Shown here: positions 25,517 through 35,810 of the stretch, in pieces
How the letters are laid out: each line of letters opens with the position of its first letter
Position numbering within the stretch: the stretch's first letter is position 1
Origin: Planctomycetota bacterium
GTDB lineage: Bacteria; Planctomycetota; Planctomycetia; Pirellulales; Pirellulaceae
NCBI GenBank assembly: GCA_014238905.1
Contig: JABAAE010000007.1
Location: 20,852-84,851 of the forward strand
DNA: 64,000 nt
Direction of reading: 5' to 3'
The notes under the pieces: generated by a model
What the model saw: the letters and a program-made list of their open reading frames with translations, nothing else
The model's database searches: none
Told to the model about the DNA's origin: nothing
Made by a program: the position numbers and the translations under genes

Positions 25517-25885
25517 GCACTTTCTAAATAACTGATTCGACCGTGGTATCGATTCAATGGCTTCCCACTAATCATCTCCCCATTCGGGGTGTTTTTGCCT
25601 ACATTTCCCATAGAACCTTCGTCCATGACCACCAAAGGCGTTCGGATATTTTACTTGTAGGTTTGAGGTCTCGCCATAGCCACAACTGATACTACTAACT
25701 GGATTAATGGATCGGCTGCGGAATGGACTTCGGATAAAGACTGAATCGCCACACCGAAGCGCAAATTCAATTCTTGAAAACGGCAGTGACAAATGCGAGA
25801 GGATCGAGCTTGAATCTGAACGCTCATTAAGGGAAAATAGAGCGACTTCGCTCCCCCCCCCTTTTTTCCTGCCCAACAGATAATT
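25517..25885. other. Divergent intergenic region
   Basis: 369 bases between the protease (minus) and the cytochrome-type gene (plus). It contains a run of nine C followed by six T near 25850-25867. Short frames only; should contain both promoters. Confidence 0.5.
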
Positions 25886-28285
25886 TTGAGAACTCGCACA
25901 TCATTCACGATTCTCTTTGTACTCCTCATTGCCGCCGTTTCGCGCGGAACTGATCGCAAGGGCACTCCCAATTTCGAGAAAGACGTTTTGCCGATTTTGA
26001 GATCGCATTGCGTGCGTTGTCACGGTCCGCAGAAACAGGAATCTCGTATTCGACTGGACATCCTTTCCACGGATCTGATCAACAATCGAGCTGCTGCTGA
26101 AAACTGGAATGAAGTACTAAACGTCCTTCATGCTGGCGAGATGCCGCCCGAAGATGAAAAACAGTTGTCGAGCGAGGAACGTTCGACGCTGACTGACTGG
26201 ATATCAAAGGCAATCGATGTCGCGATTGAGGCTCAACGCAAAACCAGCGGACGAGTCGTACTACGCCGTCTGACTCGCAACGATTATCAAAACACGATGA
26301 CGGACCTGTTGGGCTTGGAGATGGACTACACTCGGGACCTGCCTCCCGACGCCGTTTCCGCAGACGGATTTATGAATAACGGATCGTCACTGCGAATGTC
26401 CGCGATCCATCTCGAGTATTATCTCGCCACGGCGCGCCGAGCTCTGGACCGCGTCATCGTCGAGGGCCAAGCGCCGAAAGTGTTTCAGCACGAATTCAAG
26501 GAAGGGAACGTCAGAGGGTGGCTAGGAAATTTCGAGCGATATAATCGACTTGGACGACAGCAAGAGTTTCTCGCCAAGATTCCCAAGGACTACCCGGAGA
26601 AAGGCGACTTCCTGTTGCGAGTCACGCTGGCCGCCGATATCAAAAACGATGCAGGTTTCCCTCTACTGGAAGCTGCAGTTGGCTATCGACCCGATACGCA
26701 AATTCTATTTGGTGAATTTGATCTTGTCGAAGTGACGAAGTCCGAGGAACAAACGTTTGAGTTTCGAGGTCGAATGGAGGATTTCCCCTTGCCCGTTCGA
26801 GGGCAAGGGAAGTACCCGGGTTTGGTAATTCGACTTCGCAATCGCTACGACGATGGTTCCCCTCTGCCAAAAGGAAAGGGTGATAAAGCCCGCGGGAAGA
26901 TCTATCCCGAAGAGGCGCATCTCTCTTCACTAACAATCAAGTCGTTGGAATTTCAATCTCCGTACTTTGACCAATGGCCGCCCGCAAAGCATCGTCAACT
27001 GCTCTTCGATTCGCCGTTGCGTGAAGAAGATGAAGTCAAATACGTAACTGAAGTTCTACAGAGATTCATGCGGCGAGCTTACCGGCGGCCGGTTGAAGAT
27101 GCCGAAGTGAAGTTGATGGTAGACTTCTATCAGTCAATCCGCAATGACTTTCCGACCTTTGAAGCGGCGACTCGAGAAACGCTGGCGATGGTCTTAATTC
27201 GTCCCGAGTTTCTCTATCTGCTGGAACCTGCTGGCGAAAAGAAGCGAACTGTTGGCGACTGGGAACTGGCGTCTCGCCTGTCATATCTTCTCTGGAGCAC
27301 GATGCCCGATCAGCGACTGGCAGAGTTGGCCGAGAAACGCAGATTACGAGATCCGAAGACGCTCGCCAAGGAAGTGATTCGCATGTTGAAAGATCCTCGC
27401 TCACGGCGATTCGTCGATCAGTTTACTGAGCAATGGCTCCACCTCAATGTCCTCGAGAGCGTCGCGATTGACAAGGAATACTACCCGGGATTTGATGAAA
27501 ACTTGAAACAGGAAATGCGGTCTGAAACCCAAAGGTACTTTGGCGAGTTGTTGCGGGCTAACCAATCCGCGCTGAAACTGCTGGACTCCGATTTCGCAAT
27601 GATGAACGAACCGTTGGCAAAGCATTACGGAATCGAAGGTGTCTTTGGTTTGGGATTTCGGCGAGTTGCACTCAAACCAGAACAGCACAGGGGTGGTTTG
27701 TTGGGGCAAGCGAGCATTCTGTTGAGCAATTCGACCGGAGCAGACTCGCACGCGGTGCGACGAGCGGTTTGGATACGGGATCGACTTTTGAATGACCCAC
27801 CTGCTCCACCGCCTGCGGATGTTCCCAAATTGGACGAAGCTGATCCCGAGTTTCACAAACTGTCGATCCGCGAGCAACTCGAGATTCATCGCAAGAATGA
27901 AGCCTGTGCAAGTTGCCACCGCAATATCGATCCATGGGGGATAGCGTTAGAAAATTTTGACGCCGTCGGACTATGGCGCGAAGAAGTTCGCCGCAAAGTC
28001 GGCAAGAAGTTTAAGACGCTGTCGGTCAATTCGCAAGACTCGCTCCCCAACGGTAAAGAGCTATCGGGCGTCGACCAGCTGAAACAACACTTGTCCAACG
28101 AACACAAGCTAGATTTCGCTAAATCGCTAGTATCTCGATTGCTGACGTACAGCTTGGGCCGTCGATTAGAGTTAAGTGATCAGCGAGCCGTTGACGATAT
28201 TACGAATAGGTGGAAGTCGCAGGGGTTTCGCTTGCGAGATCTCGTGCAGAATGTTGTTGCCAGCGAACCATTTCAGGTAAAATGA
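25886..28285 (+). CDS. Planctomycete-type cytochrome protein (DUF1587/1592/1588/1585)
   Basis: A 799-residue secreted protein. TTG start gives a signal peptide (MRTRTSFTILFVLL). A cytochrome c-like domain has one haem motif (CVRCH, residues 42-46). The DUF1587 signature RRLTRNDYQNTMTDLLG follows, then carbohydrate-binding-like and DUF1592 regions (RAYRRPVEDAEV, LAMVLIRPEFLY). The DUF1588 segment holds a second CASCH motif (C674), followed by NIDPWGIALENFDAVG and a C-terminal LGR region (DUF1585). Family members occur with DUF1552 proteins, as here; the function is thought to be oxidation or breakdown of complex substrates at the cell surface but is not proven. The next gene is 48 bases downstream. 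Confidence 0.9.
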   Translation: MRTRTSFTILFVLLIAAVSRGTDRKGTPNFEKDVLPILRSHCVRCHGPQKQESRIRLDILSTDLINNRAAAENWNEVLNVLHAGEMPPEDEKQLSSEERSTLTDWISKAIDVAIEAQRKTSGRVVLRRLTRNDYQNTMTDLLGLEMDYTRDLPPDAVSADGFMNNGSSLRMSAIHLEYYLATARRALDRVIVEGQAPKVFQHEFKEGNVRGWLGNFERYNRLGRQQEFLAKIPKDYPEKGDFLLRVTLAADIKNDAGFPLLEAAVGYRPDTQILFGEFDLVEVTKSEEQTFEFRGRMEDFPLPVRGQGKYPGLVIRLRNRYDDGSPLPKGKGDKARGKIYPEEAHLSSLTIKSLEFQSPYFDQWPPAKHRQLLFDSPLREEDEVKYVTEVLQRFMRRAYRRPVEDAEVKLMVDFYQSIRNDFPTFEAATRETLAMVLIRPEFLYLLEPAGEKKRTVGDWELASRLSYLLWSTMPDQRLAELAEKRRLRDPKTLAKEVIRMLKDPRSRRFVDQFTEQWLHLNVLESVAIDKEYYPGFDENLKQEMRSETQRYFGELLRANQSALKLLDSDFAMMNEPLAKHYGIEGVFGLGFRRVALKPEQHRGGLLGQASILLSNSTGADSHAVRRAVWIRDRLLNDPPAPPPADVPKLDEADPEFHKLSIREQLEIHRKNEACASCHRNIDPWGIALENFDAVGLWREEVRRKVGKKFKTLSVNSQDSLPNGKELSGVDQLKQHLSNEHKLDFAKSLVSRLLTYSLGRRLELSDQRAVDDITNRWKSQGFRLRDLVQNVVASEPFQVK

Positions 28286-28333
28286 TGCGGCGTTTTGGTC
28301 GCGTGTTGAAACCACTGACCGTGAAGGAAACTC

Positions 28334-29683
28334 ATGGGTACTAAATCTTGGCATCTTGATCGACGTACATTTTTGATGGGAACCGGGGTGTCGTTGGGCC
28401 TTCCCTGGTTGGAGTGTATGGCGGATGCGAAATCCCCGGATGCGAAAATCACACCTCGACGCTTTGCTGCAATGTACTTTGGATTTGGAGTTGGGTTGCC
28501 CAACGAGAAAAGTGCCGAGGCAAAGTGGCGGTGGTTTCCCAATGGTGAAGGGAAGGATTTTCAATTCACCGAAGTTCTTAAACCACTGGAAGCTCGGCGG
28601 GAAAACGTCACCGTCTTGGGCGGTTTGTCCCATCCTAATGGTAGAAAGATGGGCGGCCACGATACGGGGGACACGTTCTTGACGGGAGCTTTCCTCAACA
28701 ACAAGTCTCTTCGCAATACTGTATCTTTAGACCAGATTGCAGCGGAAGCTTTTGGTGATCAGACTCGGTTTTCGTCGCTGGTGATGTCGACCGATGGAGG
28801 TGTTGGGGAACCGACCAGGTCGAGTACCCTTTCCTACGACGGCAAAGGCAGGCCGATTCCAGCGCTAAACCAGCCCCAACAGATTTTTGATCGCTTTTTC
28901 GGCGCGGGGGATGCCGACACGATCGCAAAGCGGCGGCGATTAAAGAGTGCTACCGGGATGCTGGATCGAGTGCTGCAGGATTCTAAGTCACTCCGTTTAC
29001 AATTGGGGACGGAGGACCAACGTAAGTTGGACGAATATCTTTCTTCTGTGCGGCAAATTGAAGACAGAGTTCAACGGTCTCAGCAGTGGTTAGAGATTCC
29101 GCGACCTAAACTGCGAGACGAAGAACTCGATAGGCTCAAACTGGACGCCGATGACACGGCGCCGCAGCTTTTCATACAGACAATGTACGATCTGATTTAT
29201 TTGGCATTCAGGACGGACTCGACACGCGTCGCAACGTATCAAATCACGAACATGGCGGATGCCTCATCGAAGGCTGCAAAGTTCCCACAACTCGAAGGCT
29301 TCAAGGGATCGTTGCACAGCTTGGCTCACGGTTGGAACAAGCCCAAAGGAGCGGAAGAGCTCGGCAAATGGGACCAATTCATGGCCCAGAAATTCGTAGA
29401 CTTTCTCGGAAAGCTGGAAAGTGCCAAGGAAGAAAACGGCTCGGTCCTGGACAACTCGGTCATACTCTACGGCAGCAGCAACAGCACCACGCATAACAAC
29501 GATAACTACCCGCTCGTCTTAGCTGGTGGAAATCAGCTTGGCATCAAGCACGGTCGGTTCTTGAAATTTAATCACGATACACCGCTCTCAAATCTGTTCG
29601 TGACCGTACTCAATAGCATCGGAGTCGAGCGTCCAGGCTTCGCCGACAGCAGTGGGGAAATGACGGAATTACAAAGAGGCTAG
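28334..29683 (+). CDS. DUF1552 secreted protein
   Basis: A 449-residue DUF1552 protein, partner of the upstream DUF1592-type cytochrome protein. The N-terminus carries a twin-arginine motif (DRRTFLMG, R10-R11), so it is probably exported folded by Tat. Typical stretches include MYFGFGVGLPN, VLGGLSHPNG, GHDTGDTFLTGAF and YGSSNSTTHNNDNYPLVLAGG. DUF1552 is related to the DUF1501/sulfatase-like alkaline phosphatase fold; no function is established. The two genes form an operon. Confidence 0.9.
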   Translation: MGTKSWHLDRRTFLMGTGVSLGLPWLECMADAKSPDAKITPRRFAAMYFGFGVGLPNEKSAEAKWRWFPNGEGKDFQFTEVLKPLEARRENVTVLGGLSHPNGRKMGGHDTGDTFLTGAFLNNKSLRNTVSLDQIAAEAFGDQTRFSSLVMSTDGGVGEPTRSSTLSYDGKGRPIPALNQPQQIFDRFFGAGDADTIAKRRRLKSATGMLDRVLQDSKSLRLQLGTEDQRKLDEYLSSVRQIEDRVQRSQQWLEIPRPKLRDEELDRLKLDADDTAPQLFIQTMYDLIYLAFRTDSTRVATYQITNMADASSKAAKFPQLEGFKGSLHSLAHGWNKPKGAEELGKWDQFMAQKFVDFLGKLESAKEENGSVLDNSVILYGSSNSTTHNNDNYPLVLAGGNQLGIKHGRFLKFNHDTPLSNLFVTVLNSIGVERPGFADSSGEMTELQRG

Positions 29684-30368
29684 TAAAATCATCGTCGCTC
29701 AGATGGGGCCCCTTCAGACGCAGTTGGGTACGCGTGGGAAGTTCTTTCAATCTGGTGTTGGAGAACTGTTTGTGGGTACTAGGTGCAGAAATGCCTCCCC
29801 GGTCAGGTGAAGATTGTCTTGTTCGAAATATCCTCTGCCCATTGTTCTACTTCCCCTACTGCTGCTTCTTCTTCAGGGCCCTGTGGTGCCGACCGAAACC
29901 GAGAGTTGAACTGGTTGTGCCTCGGAAATCGGAGTAGCCGACGAACGTCCTTTCATCCAATATCTGATAGACACATCGCAACGCGACTGATAAGGATTGC
30001 CGTGCGGTTTGCCGAGCGGTTCATTCGGATCGAACAAAACGCCCACCTGCAGACGTGCTTTGTCGCAACGACTTCAGTCCGTTAGAGCAACCGGGCGTCG
30101 TTACGAAGAACGTTGCTTCCGGAGTGCTTTTGATTATCGAATGATGAATTTTCGATTGGTTGAATCAAGCAGTTTTTGCAAAAGGCCCGAAACGTCCAGA
30201 GGGACCGCGTGTTAAACCAAATATTCCCGATCGCCTTGATCTCCTAAAACCGTCATCACGCAGATTCGATATTCCATTGCCGTTCCGATACTGCGCCGCC
30301 TTGGATCAACACCGATTCAGAAATCGATTCTGTTCCAGCTATCCGCCGGCATTGAAACAGGAATTAAA
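29684..30368. other. Long intergenic region, no gene seen
   Basis: 685 bases between the DUF1552 gene and the terminator of the convergent fasciclin gene. It holds several overlapping short + strand frames (up to 111 codons) rich in Arg, Ser and Cys without start signals. Nothing in it resembles a known protein or RNA. Confidence 0.5.
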
Positions 30369-30397
30369 AAAGGCAGTCCAATGCCTGGACTGCCTTT
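30369..30397 (-). terminator. Rho-independent terminator of the fasciclin gene
   Basis: Perfect 12-bp inverted repeat (AAAGGCAGTCCA / TGGACTGCCTTT, loop of 5). On the minus strand it is followed by TTTTTAATTC, i.e. a T-run. It lies about 47 bases beyond the fasciclin stop codon. Confidence 0.88.
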
Positions 30398-30444
30398 CGT
30401 TTCGAAAAAAATTTAACTTTGAATCCCCGTCAGAGCGTCAAATA

Positions 30445-31608
30445 CTATTTGAGGTTGGACATGCGGGTATACAACATGTCGATCCCCCGGCGTAATACCC
30501 AAGCTCGATCCATGGAACTGTGCGTCTTTTTGGCTCGCTTCAGGGTAGAGGTCAACATTGCCATCGTGTGGTCGTCAGCTGATTCAACACCCGCCTCGGA
30601 AATGGAGGTCAAGACGTCCATGTAAATTTCACAGCACTGCGAATGATGGCCTGAGTTGTAGGAGACCGAACCGCGATTTACAGCGTTGGTCAAAGCAGTC
30701 ATCATTTCCGATTGCGTCATCGAAGTTGGGAGCAGAACCGAATCGATAATATGCACCATTCCATTGGCTGTGGTCACGTTTTTCCCGATCACCTTCGCCT
30801 CGTTCACCATCAGACCTTTCGCTGACACTTGAAAACTGACAGAACGGCCAAGGAGCGTCCGAGCTTTACCAGCTTTTACCGCGTCCACGTCGCTCACTCG
30901 GCCCGCCACGACGTGATACTTGAGAATGTCGACTAACTTTTGCTTGTTTTCTGGCTTCACTAGCGATTCGACCGTGCCAGCCGGCAAAGCTGCGAAGGCC
31001 TCATCGGTAGGTGCGAAAACCGTGAATGGCCCGTCACTGGAAAGAACTTCGGCCAGACCAGCTGCGCCGACTGCAGCCAGAAGAGTCTTGAACTTTCCTG
31101 CTTTTTCAGCAACAGCGGGAATAGTATCCAAAGAGGGCATCAGAACCGCATCGATCACGTGAATGACTCCATTGGAGCATTCGATGTCTGTCACGGTGAT
31201 AGTCGCTTCTCCGACGCTCAGGGTCGCGCCTCGCAGGTTCAGCGGAAGCGATTGACCGTTGACCGTTTTGGCCGAATTCAATCCGTAGGCAGCGTTTGCC
31301 TTCACACTCCCTGCCAACACATGGTAGGTCAAGATTTGAGTTAAAGCACCTTTACTTTCAGGCTTTAAGAGGGACTCTAAAGTCGCTGCGTCCACTTTAG
31401 CAAAGGCCTCATCGGTTGGGGCAAAAACGGTAAATTTCTTATGACCATTGAGAGTGTCCACCAATCCAGCCGCTTTCACGGCAGTCACCAACGTTTTAAA
31501 ATTCCCAGCACTCACAGCTGTTTCCACTATCGTTTTTTGCTGGGCCATCAAACTACTGGAGCAAACTAAAAGGAGCAGCAACCAGGATCCTGACAATATT
31601 TTTTTCAT
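30445..31608 (-). CDS. Secreted protein with two fasciclin (FAS1) domains
   Basis: A 387-residue protein: signal peptide ([15 protein letters not shown] ... AQQ) and two FAS1 domains at about 23-152 and 160-292. Each has the FAPTDEAFA motif and a terminal [10 protein letters not shown] / [11 protein letters not shown]2-type strand. FAS1 domains mediate adhesion at the cell surface or matrix. A further 95-residue helical tail ([19 protein letters not shown] ... LYTRMSNLK) follows and includes a CC pair. ATG 31608 is preferred over a start 57 bases upstream because the signal peptide begins there. A terminator follows the gene. Confidence 0.88.
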   Translation of the reverse strand: MKKILSGSWLLLLLVCSSSLMAQQKTIVETAVSAGNFKTLVTAVKAAGLVDTLNGHKKFTVFAPTDEAFAKVDAATLESLLKPESKGALTQILTYHVLAGSVKANAAYGLNSAKTVNGQSLPLNLRGATLSVGEATITVTDIECSNGVIHVIDAVLMPSLDTIPAVAEKAGKFKTLLAAVGAAGLAEVLSSDGPFTVFAPTDEAFAALPAGTVESLVKPENKQKLVDILKYHVVAGRVSDVDAVKAGKARTLLGRSVSFQVSAKGLMVNEAKVIGKNVTTANGMVHIIDSVLLPTSMTQSEMMTALTNAVNRGSVSYNSGHHSQCCEIYMDVLTSISEAGVESADDHTMAMLTSTLKRAKKTHSSMDRAWVLRRGIDMLYTRMSNLK

Positions 31609-31676
31609 CTTACTACCAATTGTTAAGGGATTTTCTAACGTCTTAAATGAGAATTCGTCGCTCACCCCAGACGGAT

Positions 31677-31937
31677 TCAGAAAACGGAATCATTTTCCGG
31701 AAACCGCCCGCCAACGACGTTAATTCCGGGTGCAAATCTCCTGCTGAGCCGGTAACAGGTCTGTTGAGCTGTCTCTGGCATGACACCACCCACCCTGAGG
31801 ATATGATTGCTCTTCAACCACCTCTGCGAATTTTCAACTGAGTATGCAGTCAGATAGTCCGCCAGACCGCGAAGGTCAGGTGCCCAAGGCAATTCAACCC
31901 AGTGAACCTCTGAGTACCACAATGATTTCGTTGACAT
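31677..31937 (-). CDS. Possible small protein, unrecognised
   Basis: An 86-codon frame upstream of the fasciclin gene, reading [18 protein letters not shown] ... [16 protein letters not shown]. It has amphipathic segments and codon use similar to neighbours, but no ribosome binding site and no known family. It could be a real small gene or a chance frame in a 430-base intergenic region. Listed at low confidence. Confidence 0.3.
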   Translation of the reverse strand: MSTKSLWYSEVHWVELPWAPDLRGLADYLTAYSVENSQRWLKSNHILRVGGVMPETAQQTCYRLSRRFAPGINVVGGRFPENDSVF

Positions 31938-32037
31938 TTTTTTTCGTTATACTTACAAACAGACGGCTTTTGTTCCAATCCGTTTTGGCAACAGGTCCCT
32001 GAACGCAATTCACCGAAAATCAAGGAATTTCCATCTC

Positions 32038-32646
32038 ATGAGAACCTTAATGTTAATGACCCTATTAATCGGCATGGTTGGTTGCAATTCGTCAACGCTG
32101 TCAACTTGCGCCGAGTGCGGGACAACAGTTGACCAATCAAATGGAGAAAACGGGGCCTACTGTGAGACCTGCGCCGTCGCCCAAAAAGAGTCTTCCACCA
32201 ATTCATCAGGGCAGGCCAAAGCCAACCCTACTGGTGGTCAAGACCAACCCCATTATCAGGGTTTTCTCAGGGATCTCGCGGCGGCAAAATCCCAAGCCGC
32301 CAAGGAAGGAAAAAGCATCATGATGCTTTTCACGGGTTCCGATTGGTGCCCTCCATGCATGGCCCTCCATGAAGCCGTTTTTACATCCGAAGAATTCAAC
32401 AGTAAAATTCCCGAGGAGTGCGTTCTCCTTGTGCTTGACAGCCCCAGAGATCAATCGTCAACCACTTCAGAAGAAAAACAGCAATACAAATCGATGGCTG
32501 CCGAATTTGGAGTGACTGGGGTTCCATCGATATTTCTTACAGATGCCGATGGCAAACCTTACCATTCACAAAGTGGATATGGCGGAAACGCGGCAAACGC
32601 ATGGGTTTCTGATCTGTTGGCTGAAGTCAAGCCACAAAAAAAATGA
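32038..32646 (+). CDS. Thioredoxin-like lipoprotein
   Basis: A 202-residue protein: lipoprotein signal with lipobox GMVGC (Cys16), then a small zinc-ribbon-like segment with two CxxC pairs (CAEC, CETC, residues 24-45) and a linker. A thioredoxin-like domain (about 72-200) has the active site WCPPC (C104, C107) and the cis-Pro region GVPSIFLTDADG. Membrane-anchored periplasmic thiol-disulfide exchange is the likely role. The extra N-terminal CxxC pairs are unusual and may bind metal or relay electrons. AAGGAA precedes the ATG. Confidence 0.85.
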   Translation: MRTLMLMTLLIGMVGCNSSTLSTCAECGTTVDQSNGENGAYCETCAVAQKESSTNSSGQAKANPTGGQDQPHYQGFLRDLAAAKSQAAKEGKSIMMLFTGSDWCPPCMALHEAVFTSEEFNSKIPEECVLLVLDSPRDQSSTTSEEKQQYKSMAAEFGVTGVPSIFLTDADGKPYHSQSGYGGNAANAWVSDLLAEVKPQKK

Positions 32647-32671
32647 GATCCGACTGCAGACTCCCATTGCC

Positions 32672-32699
32672 GTGATCCGCATCGTTCGATGCGGATCAC
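32672..32699. terminator. Perfect 13-bp hairpin between convergent genes
   Basis: GTGATCCGCATCG and CGATGCGGATCAC flank a 2-base TT centre (a TTCG tetraloop if the last pair opens). It lies between the thioredoxin-like and sulfatase stops, so it may end transcripts from both sides. No T-run in either direction. Confidence 0.6.
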
Positions 32700-32735
32700 C
32701 CTTGGAAACAACGTGGAAAACCAGACGTCTTCACC

Positions 32736-34232
32736 TTACTTGTTATTGCTAGAATCGAATTCCGTCGCAGGAAATCGTTTTCGAGCCGCACTGGCAATCG
32801 GTTTATTGGTTCGGGAATTCCACCAATCGTCGCTCCGCCCAGAATCGTAGGCAGGGTTTGGCATGGGCATAGCAGCAACAACCTCTAAGCGAAACTGTCG
32901 CAGTTTTTGTCTGAGGTCTGTGACACGACCTTGCTTAATGTCGGCAAGGTTTTTCCGCTCTCCGATGTCCTTCGATAAGTCATACAATTCCAGGTCACCT
33001 GAACCATCCAGATATTCAATCAGCTTCCAATTTCGCTCGCGGATGCTACTTGCTGGCCGGTCATGGTGATAATGGGGGTAATGCCAAAAAAGTGATTGGC
33101 GATCCAACTTCGACGTAGGTTCAGAAACCAGAGGCAACAGGCTCTGCCCATCGATGATCTGATTTTCCGGTAATGGAGATCCTGCCACATCCACAAAAGT
33201 TGGATAAAAATCATAGCTGATTCCCGGTTCAGAGCAGGTCATGCCAGAACGAGCCATCGGCGGGTACTTGATGATGAGTGGAACTCTGACTCCCCCTTCG
33301 TGAAGGGATCCTTTTTCCCCCTTTAGGGGAGACAAATCGCTAACAATATCGTCGATTCCCTTTTGGTAATCATATCGACGAATCAAACCACCGTTATCAG
33401 ACGTGAAGACGATCATTGTCTTTTGAGTCAGACCGCATTCATCTATGGCGTCCACAATTTTTCCGACCATTTCATCGCAGTGCTCAATCATTGCCGCATA
33501 AACGGGGTGCGGCAACTTTCGATTCATTGCCTTGGATTTTTCTCGGTATTTTTTTACCTTGTCGGACATCGCTGCCAGGGGAATATGAACCGCGTAAGGT
33601 GAAAGCATCAAGAAAAACGGCTTGGACTCACGCTGGCTCTTCTTGATGAAGTCAATGCTCAACTGGGCTTCAAAATCGGTCCGATACTGATCAGCCTCAG
33701 GCTGGATTGCCGAACGTCCTTGGACTCTATACCGTCCCGGAAGGTGGGGTCCATTGATCACTTGCGAAACTTCATAACCCTGACGATCTGGCTGATATCT
33801 GGCGTCATTTCCCAAATGCCATTTTCCGATATAACCGGTCGAATACCCGGTAGCCCGTAGAGCTTCAGCTATTGTAAAAATCTCCGTTGGCAATGCCCCT
33901 CTTGGGCGTGGCGTAATAACACGCTCAAAAGGCCGCCAGTGTCCAGGAATAAAGTCTGTGATCCCAATCCTCGCCTGGTTTTGACCCGACTGAATAGCGC
34001 AACGAGTTGGCGAACAGACTGCCCCTGCGGCATAGAAATCCGTGAAGCGAACTCCTTCACTGGCAAGCTGATCAATACGGGGCGTCTCAACAACTTGATT
34101 TCCATAGCACCCCAGATCCGACCAACCCATATCGTCGATCACAATAAAGACAATATTGGGTCGATCCCCAGACAACCCCAGCGCTGACAATTCGAACAAA
34201 ACCATCAAGGCGATCAACAGTTTTTTGTACAA
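32736..34232 (-). CDS. Secreted sulfatase (formylglycine type)
   Basis: A 498-residue type I sulfatase of the alkaline-phosphatase fold, hydrolysing sulfate esters outside the cytoplasm. Signal peptide 1-20. Metal-binding NIVFIVIDDMGWSDLGCYG comes first. The maturation motif CSPTR has Cys73, which is converted to formylglycine. GKWHLGN follows, then VFTSDNGG, EGGVRVPLIIKYP and a C-terminal WKLIEYLDG strand with ELYDLSKDIGE. Length is normal. The substrate cannot be read from the sequence; planctomycete sulfatases usually act on sulfated polysaccharides. Confidence 0.93.
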   Translation of the reverse strand: MYKKLLIALMVLFELSALGLSGDRPNIVFIVIDDMGWSDLGCYGNQVVETPRIDQLASEGVRFTDFYAAGAVCSPTRCAIQSGQNQARIGITDFIPGHWRPFERVITPRPRGALPTEIFTIAEALRATGYSTGYIGKWHLGNDARYQPDRQGYEVSQVINGPHLPGRYRVQGRSAIQPEADQYRTDFEAQLSIDFIKKSQRESKPFFLMLSPYAVHIPLAAMSDKVKKYREKSKAMNRKLPHPVYAAMIEHCDEMVGKIVDAIDECGLTQKTMIVFTSDNGGLIRRYDYQKGIDDIVSDLSPLKGEKGSLHEGGVRVPLIIKYPPMARSGMTCSEPGISYDFYPTFVDVAGSPLPENQIIDGQSLLPLVSEPTSKLDRQSLFWHYPHYHHDRPASSIRERNWKLIEYLDGSGDLELYDLSKDIGERKNLADIKQGRVTDLRQKLRQFRLEVVAAMPMPNPAYDSGRSDDWWNSRTNKPIASAARKRFPATEFDSSNNK

Positions 34233-34560
34233 GTCTCAACCTCCAAACAGAAATCCCAACCAGCCGGCCATCCCAACCCATTCACGATACCGAATTCCCT
34301 ACCGCTGACAACTCATCCGGCAGATTCGCGGTCCTGGAATGTCGCCGGCATGGCTGAAAATGATTGGATCTTCTCGCCCATACCAGAATCTTCTCGCCGT
34401 TACACCGAGATCGCAGACCAACCAGCTATTCCTCAGACGCGCTTTTGCCCGGCCTCAGCCGTCCAGCACCGGCTCGATTCGCACCATGATTTTTGTATGA
34501 ACCAGCTTCCCCAACAGGCTTCTCCTGGCAAAGGGGAAGCAATCAAAGGAACAAGAAATA
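34233..34560. other. Intergenic region, no gene seen
   Basis: 328 bases between the sulfatase start and the terminator of the next minus-strand gene. Only short frames; no recognised element. Confidence 0.5.
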
Positions 34561-34586
34561 AAAAAAGCCGGTCGATGACCGGCCTT
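34561..34586 (-). terminator. Rho-independent terminator of the Gly-rich protein gene
   Basis: GCCGGTC GAT GACCGGC stem directly downstream of the Gly-rich protein stop. On the minus strand it reads into a TTTTTTT run, a standard intrinsic terminator. Confidence 0.88.
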
Positions 34587-34608
34587 AAATTTCGTTGCCT
34601 AGTCCGAT

Positions 34609-35532
34609 TCACTTATTAAGAAACTCAGACTTGTCATTGTATTTTTTCTCTGTTTTCTTCTGCTTGGCCAGCTCATCAGCTCGTCGAGCCGCTTCGACAC
34701 AGACCTGCTGTGAAAAGGCTATTTGTTTCAGTGAAAAATACTTCTGGGAAAATCCACCAAAACTGGAAACCACTTTATCCTTGGAGGCCAATTCCTGCCA
34801 AGACAGCCCATTCTCAAGATGCCATGCACATGCCTGAGCGATATCCCGGTGTATTTCACCCTCTGCCATCATCTTTAAGACTTCGGCACTGACACTGGTT
34901 TTGGCGATTGATTCGATAGGCTTGATTTCATACTTTACTCGAGCGGTAGGATCTTTCTTTCCATGCTCAAGGCAAACAATGGCAATTTGAACTCGGCCCA
35001 CTTTTCCAGCGGGGATATTGAATAACCCACCGCCACGTTGACCGCCGCCGCCGCCGCCGAAGCCGCCGCCGCCTTGTCCACCAAAGCCGCCACCGCCTTG
35101 ACCTTGGCCGCCGCCGCCGCCGAAGCCTTGATTACCGCCACCCTGTCCACCGCCGCCGAAGCCGCCGCCGCCTTGACCACCGCCGCCTTGACCACCGAAG
35201 CCACCGCCGCCGCCGCCAATTCCTTGAGCCAGCACTGGAACACCTGCAAAAGCAGCAGGTATTTTGATCGACAACGGCTTATCGCTGTTGTTTTTTACGA
35301 TCATATTGGCTTTTTCGACATTAGGTGCGATCAATTTGACCTCGATCTGCTTGGCGTCGATTGCCTTAAAAACATCAACAACTTCGTAACCGTCTACAGG
35401 ACTCTTTGTTTTAGAGATTCCTTTTATCTTGGGTGTTTTTTCATTTTCGGCAAATGCCGTTGCGGAAACGGACACTGCAAAAAGCAACAAACCCGCTACT
35501 ACGGTGCGATAGGACATACGAGTAAATTTCAT
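34609..35532 (-). CDS. Secreted Gly-rich protein with conserved C-terminal domain
   Basis: A 307-residue protein with signal peptide (MKFTRMSYRTVVAGLLL ... FAE). An N-terminal domain (about 26-110: GYEVVDVFKAIDAKQIEVKL) is followed by a tract of about 70 residues made almost only of Gly with Gln and Phe (GGGQGGGGFGG repeats). A C-terminal domain follows (AGKVGRVQIAIVCLEHGKKDP ... ACAWHLENGLSWQELA). ATG 35532 has an AGGAG five bases upstream; the longer frame before it is unlikely to be translated. The Gly tract likely acts as a flexible linker. Function unknown. Confidence 0.78.
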   Translation of the reverse strand: MKFTRMSYRTVVAGLLLFAVSVSATAFAENEKTPKIKGISKTKSPVDGYEVVDVFKAIDAKQIEVKLIAPNVEKANMIVKNNSDKPLSIKIPAAFAGVPVLAQGIGGGGGGFGGQGGGGQGGGGFGGGGQGGGNQGFGGGGGQGQGGGGFGGQGGGGFGGGGGGQRGGGLFNIPAGKVGRVQIAIVCLEHGKKDPTARVKYEIKPIESIAKTSVSAEVLKMMAEGEIHRDIAQACAWHLENGLSWQELASKDKVVSSFGGFSQKYFSLKQIAFSQQVCVEAARRADELAKQKKTEKKYNDKSEFLNK

Positions 35533-35771
35533 TACTTCTCCTGAAAGTTTCGGCGCAAATCGCCTCTTAGCCCCAAAGGGAACGACATGTGGCTGACCGT
35601 CGTTTTCACACATTAATTGTATGATAATTACGAGAATAGGTACCTTTACATTAGTTGGGAATCTGGGGATTTCCAACATTATTTTCCGGTGGTGATTGCA
35701 AAGAGGCCGCAAATACCAAGATTTTCGGTATTTCCGGCACAACAGGCAGTCCTGACCTAAAGGACTCGCTT

Positions 35772-35800
35772 CTGATGGACGCTGGTTTAGAGTCCATCAG
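35772..35800 (-). terminator. Hairpin downstream of the pyrophosphatase gene
   Basis: CTGATGGAC and GTCCATCAG pair perfectly over 9 bp with an 11-base loop, ten bases beyond the pyrophosphatase stop on the minus strand. No T-run, so it may be a weak terminator or a 3' stabilising hairpin. Confidence 0.5.
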
Positions 35801-35810
35801 GGCCAATCAG

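Noticed and set aside
25505..25525. Ten-base match to the tRNA-Sec 3' end (CCATGCACTT) as a possible att duplication
   Set aside because: Too short, and it coincides with the start codon region of the protease gene; no integrase nearby.
31700..31800. Resemblance to a cobalamin riboswitch upstream of the fasciclin gene
   Set aside because: The conserved B12-box bases are not present in order on either strand.
35038..35544. 168-codon + frame full of Ala and Thr opposite the Gly-rich protein
   Set aside because: It is the antisense shadow of the GGG-rich repeat in the real minus-strand gene.
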